Source of the DNA: Patescibacteria group bacterium
GTDB taxonomy: Bacteria > Patescibacteriota > UBA1384 > CAILIB01
Assembly: GCA_018968785.1 (NCBI GenBank)
Contig: JAGWZN010000007.1
Location: 1-13,964 of the forward strand
DNA: 13,964 nucleotides
Reading direction: 5' to 3'
Positions within the stretch are counted from its first letter, which is position 1; every line of letters begins with the position of its first letter. The notes beneath the pieces are model-generated. The model saw only the letters and a program-made list of their open reading frames with translations. It had not been told where the DNA came from and searched no databases. Positions 1-6,935 of this stretch are shown in pieces. The position numbers were made by a program, and so were the translations under genes.

Positions 1-56
1 TGAATATTATCTGACGGAACTTTTTATTTCAATATATGAATCTTAATTTCCAGCCA

Positions 57-84
57 TTGACTTTTTATATAGTTTTTATATTAT
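57..84 (+). promoter_or_regulatory. Promoter of the antitoxin/toxin pair
   Basis: A TTGACT -35 box (57-62), a 16-nt spacer and a TATTAT -10 box (79-84) lie in a very AT-rich leader upstream of the antitoxin ATG at 111. The predicted transcript would have a leader of about 20 nt with only a weak purine-rich stretch (AAGAAAGAAG) before the start. Found by eye from the consensus match. Confidence 0.5.
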
Positions 85-110
85 TCTCTTATAAATAAGA
101 AAGAAGTTAT

Positions 111-353
111 ATGGCATCAAAGGTTATTCCCGTTTCCCTACCCCCAACTTTACTCGATGAAATTGATCAAGTTGCCCAACAAGAGTGCCGTACCCGCAGC
201 GGATTAATCCAAGAAGCGACTCGTAGGTATATTGCTAACCGCAAAGAGTTAGATTCTTTGTATCGCTACGGCCGCGCCCAAGCTAAAAAGCAAGGGGTAA
301 AAAATGAAGCGGATATTGAGCGTTTGGTTGCAGAATACCGTTCTGAAAAATGA
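111..353 (+). CDS. Ribbon-helix-helix (CopG-type) antitoxin
   Basis: An 80-residue protein. The N-terminal part (about residues 4-45) has the ribbon-helix-helix layout: a short strand (VIPVSLPPTLLDEID) followed by two helices with the turn 'RTRSGLIQEATRRYI'. The charged C-terminal tail is typical of the part of such antitoxins that wraps the toxin. Its stop overlaps the start of the PIN toxin (ATGA at 350-353), so the two are translationally coupled. By family knowledge the protein would neutralise the PIN nuclease and bind the shared promoter as a dimer to repress it; no operator was identified. The AT-rich composition differs from the GC-richer genes to the right, fitting a mobile module. 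The family call is firm; the exact subfamily is not. Confidence 0.8.
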   Translation: MASKVIPVSLPPTLLDEIDQVAQQECRTRSGLIQEATRRYIANRKELDSLYRYGRAQAKKQGVKNEADIERLVAEYRSEK

Positions 354-754
354 ACGTCATTCTAGACACTAATATCCTCATCTCGGCAATTACATTAGGA
401 GGTAAACCGGGCTTAATTTTAGATTTAGCGGTAGAGCAACGAATTCTCGCTTTTACTTCAGAAACGTTAATTATTGAGTTAAAAGGAGTACTGATTAACA
501 AATTTAAATATAGTCCACAACGTCTTAACCAAATAGAAAATACTCTTCACGAGCACTTTACTATAGCCCACCCCACCAAGGTTCCCAGCGTCATTTCTCG
601 CGATCCTGATGATAATCACGTTTTAGCTATCACCCACATGGTGGATATCGATTATATAATTTCCGGAGATAAAGATCTGTTTATCCTTGGCAGCTATAAC
701 AAGACGCTTATTATAAACCCAGCCGAGTTTTTAGAGAGATACTCTCGCCCTTGA
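350..754 (+). CDS. PIN-domain toxin (putative RNase)
   Basis: A 134-residue single PIN domain. The first strand carries the first acidic residue (D6 in 'ILDTNILISA'), E43 sits in 'IIELKGV', and the C-terminal half has 'RDPDDN' (D85, D87, D88) and 'SGDKDL' (D107, D109). These are the Mg-binding acidic positions of PIN ribonucleases, and the length is normal for the family. It overlaps the antitoxin by 4 nt and has no ribosome-binding site of its own beyond the end of that gene, so it depends on coupled translation. Inferred role: toxin of a type II toxin-antitoxin system cleaving tRNA or mRNA. The target cannot be read from sequence. Confidence 0.82.
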   Translation: MNVILDTNILISAITLGGKPGLILDLAVEQRILAFTSETLIIELKGVLINKFKYSPQRLNQIENTLHEHFTIAHPTKVPSVISRDPDDNHVLAITHMVDIDYIISGDKDLFILGSYNKTLIINPAEFLERYSRP

Positions 755-834
755 TGTCGACGCAACTCCGACACCATCATTTTAAAACTGAACAATAAGT
801 GTTATGATAAGCGCGAATTGCAACAATACTGATT

Positions 835-1134
835 ATGGCGCTCTCATCGTTTCGAGAAGACATCATGCCCCTCAACCAACACCCTGAACAATCAGCTCAG
901 ATGATGGAGATTCGAATACTTCCAACTCCCGAAATGGTTGGGGAAAGCGCCGCCGGCATCATCGCTCATCAGATTGTTCACAAACCGGATCCGGTTATTG
1001 GTTTCGCGACCGGACGCACACCTACCGACACCTATCGCATTCTTCAAGCTCTCTACGGGGACGGGATGCTCAGTTTCAGAAGAATTCAGGACTTACGCAT
1101 TTTCCTAAAACATGACTACGGTAGGTGTCGCTAA
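835..1134 (+). pseudogene. nagB: Glucosamine-6-phosphate deaminase, 5' fragment cut by an IS
   Basis: The reading frame encodes the N-terminal part of a NagB/SOL-family sugar isomerase: 'MEIRILPTPEMVGESAA' followed by 'VIGFATGRTPTDTYRIL', which matches the phosphate-binding loop of NagB (normally 'GLPTGGTP'). NagB converts glucosamine-6-phosphate to fructose-6-phosphate and ammonia and is usually about 240-270 residues. Here homology stops at about residue 84 ('SFRRIQD'), exactly where the IS terminal repeat begins (1086/1087), and the last residues to the TAG at 1132-1134 are IS-encoded. Catalytic residues of the C-terminal half are absent, so the fragment should be inactive. Start is uncertain: ATGs at 835, 865 (GAGAAG 5 nt upstream) and 904 (the best family alignment) are possible. 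A TATGAT box at 803-808 may be its -10. Confidence 0.7.
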
Positions 1135-2142
1135 ATAGTCCCGAATAGCCGGAGCAAGTATTTTTAGTTTAGTCTGGTAACTGGTGAGTCCCGTGGTAAA
1201 CCGGTGGAACTGCAGACTGGTATAGGCAAGGAGTGCGCAGAAGATATGATTGCGTTGACTTCTGCTTCTCCTGGCTTGGCAGTTGGCTACTCGGGTGACT
1301 TGTTTGATTTCTCGGTGATATACTTCGATCTCCCACCGGCGGGCGTAAGCGAGGCTTACATCCGCCAGTTGGAGATTGTTACTCCCCAGGTAGCGAACGC
1401 ACCCGTTTTGCTGGGTGACCGACTTCGCTACACGCACATATCCTACCTCTTTTAGATAGACGGTTCCACCGTTCTCCCGCAGAGACAGGTCCTTAAGGTG
1501 CTGTCTGGCTCCAGACGGAGTGTAACATACTCGGTTACTCCTAATCTCGGCGATCCAGGTCCAACCAAACCGAGCAATCAGCCGCAACGTTTGGCTGGCG
1601 GTGTACCAGGCATCCATCAGTACATCTTCTGGAGTAAAGCCGTGACCTTTAGCCCAGGTAAGCAGTTCCCTGGCATGCTTGTGTTTGCTCTTCCCGTCGG
1701 TTTTCTTATCATAGACCCGGTAGTTGACCGGCACGGCAATGATCCCGTTCGTCCAGATTAGAGTTAAGAGTCCGATACCCCGTACCGGCTTGTGCTGACG
1801 GCCTGAGTATTGCCAGCAGGAAAGGTCAATCTCTGGGCCAAATGGTTTGTCCAGGACCGAGTCATCCAAGATGAACCAGCCACCAGAAAGGTTGACTAGA
1901 GACTTGACCTGATCAAAGAGCATGCCCGGAGTTAACTGACTCGTTGCCAACCAACGGGTTATTCTGTCATGTATTCCCGGCTCTAAGAGTACTTCTTCAG
2001 CTCGGGTCGCAGTGATATTACCCTCTGAAGCCAGGAGAAACTGGCTGTACAGGGTAGTGGTGATACGTGTTTTTTCCATCCTCCTTACTTAGTACTAAGT
2101 AGCACTATGGTAAGGGAAATGAAGAAAATGCGTAAGTCCTGA
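1086..2142. mobile_element. Complete DDE insertion sequence, about 1.06 kb
   Basis: The element is bounded by a perfect terminal inverted repeat, CAGGACTTACGCATTTTC at 1087-1104 and its complement at 2124-2141; one further outward base (1086/2142) also matches. It holds one transposase gene on the minus strand that fills nearly the whole element. A 14-bp perfect palindrome, ACTTAGTACTAAGT (2087-2100), lies just inside the right end before the transposase start. The bases outside the ends (left ...AGAAT, right CTGCT...) show no direct repeat, so no target-site duplication is visible. The two flanks belong to two different truncated genes. Confidence 0.88.
1105..2079 (-). CDS. DDE transposase, IS4/IS701-like
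   Basis: 324 residues with an RNase H-type DDE core: 'FILDDSVLDKP' (D72/D73), 'DVLMDAWYT' (D156) and 'RRWEIEVYHREIKQ' (E250, followed by the Y-R-E-K signature Y254, R256, E257, K259 of IS4-like transposases). Length and motif spacing fit an intact enzyme, with no frameshift or internal stop seen. It catalyses cut-and-paste movement of the surrounding element and would bind the 18-19 bp terminal repeats. The ATG at 2077-2079 directly abuts an AGGAGG, an unusually short Shine-Dalgarno spacing that may keep expression low. The last codons run into the left terminal repeat. Assignment between the IS4 and IS701 groups is uncertain. Confidence 0.85.
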   Translation of the reverse strand: MEKTRITTTLYSQFLLASEGNITATRAEEVLLEPGIHDRITRWLATSQLTPGMLFDQVKSLVNLSGGWFILDDSVLDKPFGPEIDLSCWQYSGRQHKPVRGIGLLTLIWTNGIIAVPVNYRVYDKKTDGKSKHKHARELLTWAKGHGFTPEDVLMDAWYTASQTLRLIARFGWTWIAEIRSNRVCYTPSGARQHLKDLSLRENGGTVYLKEVGYVRVAKSVTQQNGCVRYLGSNNLQLADVSLAYARRWEIEVYHREIKQVTRVANCQARRSRSQRNHIFCALLAYTSLQFHRFTTGLTSYQTKLKILAPAIRDYLATPTVVMF

Positions 2143-3540
2143 CTGCTTGACCCCGCCGTTATAGGTTGCGGGCAGGTCCCAGCTAAAGGCAAAGCTGTTG
2201 CTGGCAGCCGGCTGGTTTTCGGAAGTAGTGGGGGTCGCTTTCAAGTTCTGGGGCGCGCCGGGAGCGGTGCCGGCGTAGTAGAAGGTGGTGCTGATCGGAT
2301 CGGAGAAGTTGCCGGCGTTATCCACCGAGCGCAGGTAAAAGGTGTTAGCCCCTTCCTGGTAGGCGGCCTGGCTGAGGGTAACCGAGCCGTTAGTAACGGT
2401 AGCCGACCAGCCGGAGTAGGCGCCGCTGCTAGCCCCGGTTTTATACTGATAGCCGGCCACACCGGAGCCGACGGTGGGAGTGCCGCTATCGCTGGCGGCG
2501 CTGCTGCCGCTGGTAGCCCAGAGGAAGGTGAAATTATTGGTGGCAGAGTAGCCGGATGGCGAGACGGTGAGCAGGGTGGGCGCAGAGGGCGCGGCGGTAT
2601 CGTATTTATAGGTAAAGAGGGTGACGGCGGTCTGGCGGTTACCGGCGTTATCCAGGGTGGACAGGCGCAAATAGTAGGTACTGCCCCCGGTCAGGCTGCC
2701 GGCGGTGTAACTGAGACCGGTCTGATAGCTGCCGGCGGTGAACGGATCGGCCGTGTTATCGGTACCGAAGTAGACGTAGTAGCCGGCGATGCCGGAAGGG
2801 GTAATGGTATCGGCGTAATCGGCCGGAACCGACCAGCTGAACGCCGGCGCCGGATAGTTGTACCAGGAGCCGCTGGTCAGACTGACCGACCCGCCGGCGG
2901 CGTTGAGGGCGCTGACCGTGGCCGGATTATCCGGCGGCAGAAGGTCGGGATGATACCCGGCGGCGGAGACACCGCTGAAGTTCACCCAGCCCAGATCGGT
3001 GCTCCAGGCGTAACCGGAGAAGTTGCCGTTGCTGTCAATGGAGACGTTGGCGCCGGTAGGCGAGGCGTTAAAGTCCAGAGCGCCGCCGTTTAAGGCCAGG
3101 GCCTGGCCGGAGAGCTTGCCGGTTTTATCGGCCAGCACCGGTCCGGCCGGATTACTGTTGCCGCCGCCGAAGTAGATCCAGCCCAGATCATCGCTCCAGG
3201 CGTAGCCGGAGAGCTGGCGGGTGTAGTTATCAATGGTGACATTGCTGTTGTAGCTGGCCGGGGTAAAGGTTAAGGACGCGCCGGTGTTGGAGACGGAGGC
3301 GCTGCCGGTCAGGGTGATGGCGCTGCTGCTGGCCCGGCTGATCCGGCCGCCCAGCAAGACGCCAGAGACCAAAACTACCACGGCTAAAGTGTAGGTAGCC
3401 AGGACAATCAGGTGGACCCGCTGGTGGTGGGGATGGTGGTGCCAGCGGTGATAAGCTGGGAAGCGGCGGCATAAGAAGTCGTGGGAACGCCGCAACGACC
3501 GAAAGCGGGCCGAGCTATGATGGGGGTGCAAACACTCCAT
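2095..3540 (-). pseudogene. Fn3-like surface protein, 3' end lost at the IS junction
   Basis: 481 codons remain. The N-terminus is rich in His and Arg (1-42), followed by one hydrophobic segment (about 43-63), an anchor with the basic side inside. Two repeats follow, 'SGYAWSDDLGWIYF' (111-124) and 'SGYAWSTDLGWVNF' (175-188), a motif I associate with large secreted proteins of Patescibacteria. The rest is Ser/Thr/Gly-rich beta-sandwich sequence with fibronectin-III-like units, with 'YYLRLSTLDNAGN' and 'TFYLRSVDNAGN' as recurring cores. The native frame ends at 'GGVKQS' where the IS starts; the last ~13 residues are IS-encoded. It was probably a cell-surface adhesin or display protein; its ligand is unknown. 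A -10 box ends 6 nt before the ATG, so the transcript may be leaderless. Confidence 0.72.
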
Positions 3541-3546
3541 GTCTCT

Positions 3547-3575
3547 ACTATAAAACAGTCCGCCGGATTGGGCAA
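3547..3575 (-). promoter_or_regulatory. Promoter of the surface protein gene (leaderless type)
   Basis: On the minus strand TTGCCC (3570-3575), a 17-nt spacer and TATAGT (3547-3552) are followed by only six bases before the ATG at 3538-3540. Transcription should start at or beside the A of the start codon, so no Shine-Dalgarno site is possible, and none is seen. Confidence 0.55.
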
Positions 3576-3628
3576 CCGCGGTCCGCTTGGTTACCTTACA
3601 AAATCGGTCTGGAAAACTAGGTGGTGCG

Positions 3629-3637
3629 TGGTATGAT
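3629..3637 (+). promoter_or_regulatory. Extended -10 promoter of the first DUF3800 gene
   Basis: TGG-TATGAT (TG at 3629-3630, hexamer 3632-3637) ends 7 nt before the ATG at 3645. There is no good -35 box, which is acceptable for an extended -10 promoter. The position argues for the 3645 start rather than the upstream in-frame codons at 3621 or 3633. Confidence 0.4.
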
Positions 3638-3644
3638 CGTACAT

Positions 3645-4334
3645 ATGGCCCATATCTTCCTCGATGAATCCGGGCAGTTTACCAAGGATGGCGACAGTAG
3701 GTACTTTGTTATCGCCTCATTTACGGTGGGCGACCCTCGGCGAACTGAGAAACAATTCAGAGCTTGGCAGAGAGCTAAATTCCCTCGAAAAATGCGGAAC
3801 CAGCCGGAGATAAAGTTTTCGGCCGTGGACATAGATGACACGCTAAGACTGGCCACAGTCCGGTTCATATCTGAGCTTGACGTACGGATCCGTTACTCAT
3901 ACCTAGATCGCCACAATATCCCTGAAGATTATCGACACAAGAGTTCGATCAGGAGCGGAGAGCTGTATACCGCCGTGGTAGGGGAAACGGTAGCCGACTA
4001 CGCCCCCTCTATTGATAAGGAGCTGCGCATCTTCTGCGACCAACGCCATCTAAAGCGAGTAACCCGGGCTATGTTCCGTGACAAGTTGACCGCTCGGCTA
4101 CTACCAACCATGCCTACCGGATCGGTTATACAAGTAGAGATGGTCGACTCAACGACGAGCGCCAATATCCAGGTCGCCGACTGGATTGTCGGAGCGCTCG
4201 CCCGATTCCTAAACAGTAAGCGTCTGGGAGAGGACTTTCACTCGCTCCTGAAGGGAAATATTGTCGGCGGCAAAGAGCTGTTCAAGGACAGCTGGACGGC
4301 GAGAATCCTGACACACAAAAAACCCGACGCTTAG
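3645..4334 (+). CDS. DUF3800 domain protein (first of two)
   Basis: 229 residues from the ATG at 3645, where the family's N-terminal strand begins ('AHIFLDESGQF', D7, E8). The C-terminal family signature is present: 'VEMVDSTTSANIQVADWIVGALAR', with the conserved Q-x-A-D (D179). DUF3800 proteins have an RNase H-like fold and are widespread in phages, plasmids and defence-rich regions; their reaction is not established, though the acidic residues suggest a metal-dependent nuclease. It converges on a second, quite different DUF3800 gene across a gap with candidate small RNAs. The 3' end overlaps a predicted minus-strand terminator. The family call is good; the function is open. Confidence 0.75.
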   Translation: MAHIFLDESGQFTKDGDSRYFVIASFTVGDPRRTEKQFRAWQRAKFPRKMRNQPEIKFSAVDIDDTLRLATVRFISELDVRIRYSYLDRHNIPEDYRHKSSIRSGELYTAVVGETVADYAPSIDKELRIFCDQRHLKRVTRAMFRDKLTARLLPTMPTGSVIQVEMVDSTTSANIQVADWIVGALARFLNSKRLGEDFHSLLKGNIVGGKELFKDSWTARILTHKKPDA

Positions 4335-4339
4335 GCCGG
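4317..4339 (-). terminator. Rho-independent terminator on the minus strand
   Basis: Read on the minus strand, a CCGGC / GTCGG stem (4335-4339 with 4324-4328, one G-T pair, 6-nt loop) is followed by G and then TTTTTT (complement of 4317-4322). It overlaps the last codons and stop of the DUF3800 gene on the opposite strand, so it can only serve a leftward transcript from the 4335-4480 gap. Confidence 0.45.
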
Positions 4340-4446
4340 ATCCTTTGTTGAAGTAGCGTGCTGCCGGATGATGTTCTGCGGCTTAAGTCCCGGATACTCC
4401 GAGGGAACACCGCAGCACCCAGCAGTTTATTATTGCGTACTTCACT
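4340..4446 (-). ncRNA. Candidate small structured RNA, leftward
   Basis: A 94-nt segment (4350-4443) folds as nested helices: GAAGTA/TACTTC (4350-4355 with 4438-4443), then GTGCTGC/GCAGCAC (4358-4364 with 4412-4418), then TGTTC/GAACA and a small apical hairpin (4387-4405). A minus-strand promoter upstream (4451-4479) would start transcription at about 4443-4446, right at the outer helix, and a terminator follows at 4317-4339. Promoter, closed fold and terminator together support a transcription unit with no reading frame. The fold would also exist in a plus-strand transcript, as the 3' end of DUF3800. No known RNA family was recognised. Confidence 0.35.
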
Positions 4447-4450
4447 GATA

Positions 4451-4479
4451 TTTTTACCTAAAATCGGAGTTCTTGTCAA
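4451..4479 (-). promoter_or_regulatory. Leftward promoter of the small-RNA pair
   Basis: On the minus strand TTGACA (complement of 4474-4479), a 17-nt spacer and TAAAAA (complement of 4451-4456). The -35 box lies in one arm of a 9-bp perfect inverted repeat, TTGTCAAGC (4473-4481) / GCTTGACAA (4508-4516), whose other arm provides the -35 of a rightward promoter. Confidence 0.4.
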
Positions 4480-4509
4480 GCCGGGAAGCTTACACTGCTG
4501 TTGGCCTGC

Positions 4510-4538
4510 TTGACAAAATATCTCCGGCATGATTAAAT
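4510..4538 (+). promoter_or_regulatory. Rightward promoter of the small-RNA pair
   Basis: A perfect TTGACA (4510-4515), a 17-nt spacer and TTAAAT (4533-4538). Transcription would begin near 4545. The symmetrical -35 arms of the inverted repeat suggest that one DNA-binding protein could control both directions; that part is inference. Confidence 0.45.
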
Positions 4539-4544
4539 ACCAGT

Positions 4545-4600
4545 AATGGACTGGGCGTAGTCTCAGTCGGCAAAACCTCGGGAAACCGGGGTTTTGCTTT
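4545..4600 (+). ncRNA. Candidate short hairpin RNA, rightward
   Basis: About 56 nt between a consensus promoter and a strong hairpin. It contains a GACTG/CAGTC stem (4549-4553 with 4564-4568) directly followed by a 12-bp stem closed by a GAAA tetraloop (4570-4597) and a short TTT. No reading frame fits. It runs toward the 3' end of the minus-strand DUF3800 gene, whose stop codon starts at 4604, so it could be antisense to that mRNA's tail. The same hairpin can act as that gene's terminator, which is the simpler reading. Confidence 0.3.
4570..4597. terminator. Hairpin with GAAA loop between convergent units
   Basis: GCAAAACCTCGG (4570-4581), loop GAAA, CCGGGGTTTTGC (4586-4597): 12 base pairs with one T-G wobble. 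It lies 4 nt beyond the stop of the minus-strand DUF3800 gene. On the plus strand it is followed by TTTGTC, a weak T run; on the minus strand there is no T run. Probably a bidirectional terminator. Confidence 0.55.
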
Positions 4601-4601
4601 G

Positions 4602-5408
4602 TCATGACCATTCCTTAAGTCCGTATTCTCCGCTCCCACCCTTGTATATAAATTGGCGAAGGAAATCAAAGAATTTATTATCCTTGTCTCCACCGTTTCG
4701 AGCATGGCGAGCGAATGGATAGGCACAGTAGTCCGCCAGTTGAAGACCGACTATATTATCCTTCTTGGAAAAGAAACGGATCTCCTCCCGAATAGCACCG
4801 AACCGCTCGGGCGAGAAATAGAAAGTTCCCTTTTGTTTAGCATCGATGAGCACCCCTTGGACTCGCCTGCTTTCTGATCGACCGCGGGTTTCAAACACTA
4901 TCTGTCCAGATCGCGCCTTAAGGAAATGCCCTAACCTTTCAAGAACAAAATCAACATTTCGCAGGTAGATATCGCCGAGGTTGTAAGGTTGGGAACTTTC
5001 TCGCTCAAACCTCTCTATCCGGTCAAGTAGAATGAGCTTGTTGATAGATGATGAGATAAGTGTAGCACGGGACTCTAAGAGGATATTATCCATTTCCCGC
5101 TTAAATGACTCGTAAATACCAGCGTCTAACAAGACCTTAAACCCACCTTCTTTTCTGCGAATTTCTCTCGAATGCAAATGGGAACTTGTAGTGCCGAAAA
5201 GTTTTTCCTTCAGAGCATTGACGCGGGGCACCGTATCACTAGCATAGACTGACTGCTCAATTGCAACCGCAACCACAGTCATCACCGGAAACACGGTTGG
5301 ATCGTCATACCTTGTCCGATCACGGTGCAGAAACGGGTCACCGACCTCGTCTATAAAAATGAGGAAATCATCTGGAAGCTCGGTTAAAGCGCGTTCATTA
5401 GCATTCAT
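4602..5408 (-). CDS. DUF3800 domain protein (second of two)
   Basis: 268 residues. The N-terminal strand carries the acidic motif 'FLIFIDEVGDP' (D20, E21, D24); the middle has 'FETRGRSES' (E173, R175), and the C-terminal signature is 'IVGLQLADYCAYPFARH' (Q223, D226). These match the DUF3800 RNase H-like layout. It is only distantly similar to the other DUF3800 protein (different loops, longer by about 40 residues), so the pair is not a recent duplication. It lies between that gene and the retroelement and is transcribed away from the small-RNA gap's promoters. Biochemical role unknown; an association with mobile or defence DNA is inferred from family habit only. Confidence 0.75.
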   Translation of the reverse strand: MNANERALTELPDDFLIFIDEVGDPFLHRDRTRYDDPTVFPVMTVVAVAIEQSVYASDTVPRVNALKEKLFGTTSSHLHSREIRRKEGGFKVLLDAGIYESFKREMDNILLESRATLISSSINKLILLDRIERFERESSQPYNLGDIYLRNVDFVLERLGHFLKARSGQIVFETRGRSESRRVQGVLIDAKQKGTFYFSPERFGAIREEIRFFSKKDNIVGLQLADYCAYPFARHARNGGDKDNKFFDFLRQFIYKGGSGEYGLKEWS

Positions 5409-5455
5409 GCCGCAAGCGTATCACGACTAAGCGGGCTTAGCCAAGTCTATCGATT

Positions 5456-6589
5456 TCACTCCTCCATCAGGTTTAAGAATTCGATTTTTCCCAGCTCGTC
5501 CAACCGTCCTTTCGGCAGCGGCCGAAAACGAGGAAAGAGCGCCAGCATTTTTTGCTGCAGCCAGTAGGCATCCGCCCACTTGGCGTGGGCGAGATACGAC
5601 TCCATGGCCTGCCGACCTTTCCGGCGTGGCGCCAGCCGCAGAGACTCCAACCGCCTCCGCCAGTCTGAGACCGTGCGTCGGCGCGCCAGAGTGTATCCAA
5701 ATCGGGCAAAATAACCGACAAAATCAATTCCGCAGGTCAATGGTCGGATAACCGTCTTCGCGGGATGAAAACGCAAGGCCAGCCGGTTAGCGGTAAAAAC
5801 ACTAAACTCGTCTCGAAAACGTTCCAGGGTTTCCCGTCGCTCTCCCACCACTACCAGATCATCCACATAGCGCAGGTAGCGGCGGGCTTTTAAGTTGTGC
5901 TTTACGTACTGATCCAGCTCATTCAGATAGACGTTAGCAAAAAACTGCGAGGTGAGATTACCAATTGGCAGCCCCTTGCCTTTGGGCACCTTAAAAAGCG
6001 ACTTCTGAGCTGGCAGCCGGTTAAACAGCGCTGGGGAGCTTTGCCGCTTGGGCGGAATATCCCGAGCGCAATCGTGAAAAATGATGGTGCGGGCTAGCCA
6101 GAGGATTTCCTGGTTTTTAATTTTCTGAGTCACCAGATTATAGAGGATTTCCTGATCAATCGAGGTGAAAAAGCTCCGGATATCCATTTTGAGATAAAAA
6201 GCGTCCTTTTTTCCGAGATCCTGGCTAGCCCCTGCCATAAACTGCCGCAGGCGCAAAGACGCCCGGTGGGTCCCTTTGCCCTTTCGGCAGGCCCAGGAAT
6301 CATGAATGAATGCCCGCTCAAACCGGGGCGACAGATAGTTAAACAGCAAGTGGTGTACCACCCGATCCCGAAACTCAGCGGCAAAAATTTCCCGTATTTT
6401 CGGACGTTGGACGATGAAGGCAATGGAACGGCCGGGCCGGTAGGTTCGCTCAACCAGCTCGCGCTCCAGAGCCAGTAGGTTATCTTCCAAAGCGTAGCTG
6501 AAGCGGAGACAGTTCAGGCTGGCCGATTTGCCCTTGCGGCAGTCCCGGTAGGCCTTATACAGATTTTCAAAAGTAAACCAGGTTTCCAT
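5456..6589 (-). CDS. DGR reverse transcriptase
   Basis: 377 residues from the ATG at 6587-6589, which has AGGAAG just upstream. Reverse transcriptase motifs in order: 'FYLKMDIRSFFTSID' (first catalytic Asp, D136), 'GLPIGNLTSQFFANVYLNELD' (207-226) and 'RYLRYVDDLVVVGE' (catalytic YVDD 241-244). The 'IGxxxSQ' form of motif 4 is typical of DGR enzymes, where group II intron enzymes have QGxxxSP; there is no maturase or endonuclease domain. It reverse-transcribes the template repeat with errors opposite adenine, together with Avd, to rewrite the variable repeat of the target gene at 7358-7484. TR ends 48 nt upstream. The frame stays open upstream through TR to 6895, but that part is template RNA, not plausible protein. 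Confidence 0.93.
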   Translation of the reverse strand: METWFTFENLYKAYRDCRKGKSASLNCLRFSYALEDNLLALERELVERTYRPGRSIAFIVQRPKIREIFAAEFRDRVVHHLLFNYLSPRFERAFIHDSWACRKGKGTHRASLRLRQFMAGASQDLGKKDAFYLKMDIRSFFTSIDQEILYNLVTQKIKNQEILWLARTIIFHDCARDIPPKRQSSPALFNRLPAQKSLFKVPKGKGLPIGNLTSQFFANVYLNELDQYVKHNLKARRYLRYVDDLVVVGERRETLERFRDEFSVFTANRLALRFHPAKTVIRPLTCGIDFVGYFARFGYTLARRRTVSDWRRRLESLRLAPRRKGRQAMESYLAHAKWADAYWLQQKMLALFPRFRPLPKGRLDELGKIEFLNLMEE

Positions 6590-6637
6590 GCTTCCTATGG
6601 TTACTGCGACCTGAAGAGAAAACGGCAGGCCTCGCTT

Positions 6638-6764
6638 CCGGACGCAGCGGACCTGGTTGGCATTCGTCTCGCCATTGTTGTTCGTGTTGCCATTGTTCAG
6701 GTTAACGTTCCAGGCATTACCGCCGCCGTTCTCCGTCCTTGACCAAAAGTTGTTGGACGGCTGA
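6638..6764 (-). repeat. DGR template repeat (TR)
   Basis: 127 bp that align without gaps to 7358-7484 (offset 720). All 15 mismatches are at TR adenines on the coding strand; the other 90 positions are identical. TR is rich in AAC/AAT codons, the form that gives broad residue choice but no stop codon when A is mutated. Its 3' end (minus strand) is a GC-rich 19-bp block with no variation (6638-6656), the expected initiation-of-mutagenic-homing region. It serves as the RNA template for cDNA synthesis. Confidence 0.95.
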
Positions 6765-6935
6765 CATCCTTGCTGCCGACTTGCGCCACGCAAGCTTCCA
6801 GCTCCGGCAAGCGGAGTAGGACGCTTTTCCTCTATCCCAAATTGGGGCGGCAGCCGTAGTGAGGCAGAAGATTCCCACCGGATAGGACAAGCCAAGTCCG
6901 GCAGTTCTTTCCTTGCCGTTTACTCTTCACGTCAC
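6765..6935 (-). other. Spacer between avd and TR with hairpins
   Basis: 171 nt with no convincing gene. Next to TR it holds two compact hairpins, CTTGCG-CCA-CGCAAG (6780-6794) and CTCCG-GCAAG-CGGAG (6802-6816). In the Bordetella phage DGR, sequence around TR belongs to the functional template RNA, so these may be part of that RNA; this is inference. Confidence 0.45.

Noticed and set aside
1204..1761. Plus-strand open frames inside the IS
   Set aside because: Antisense to an intact, motif-complete DDE transposase and without recognisable content.
4282..4726. Minus-strand open frames in the gap between the DUF3800 genes
   Set aside because: They cross the strong hairpin and overlap DUF3800 coding ends in other frames; the translations are not protein-like, and structured RNA or terminator features explain the gap better.
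6130..6453. Alternative-frame open frame inside the reverse transcriptase gene
   Set aside because: It overlaps the motif-bearing RT frame fully and shows no domain features of its own.
5456..6895. Reading the reverse transcriptase as a 479-residue protein, or as a group II intron or retron enzyme
   Set aside because: The first ~102 codons are TR and spacer sequence and not protein-like. There is no maturase/endonuclease domain and no msr/msd-like RNA, while a TR/VR pair and avd are present.
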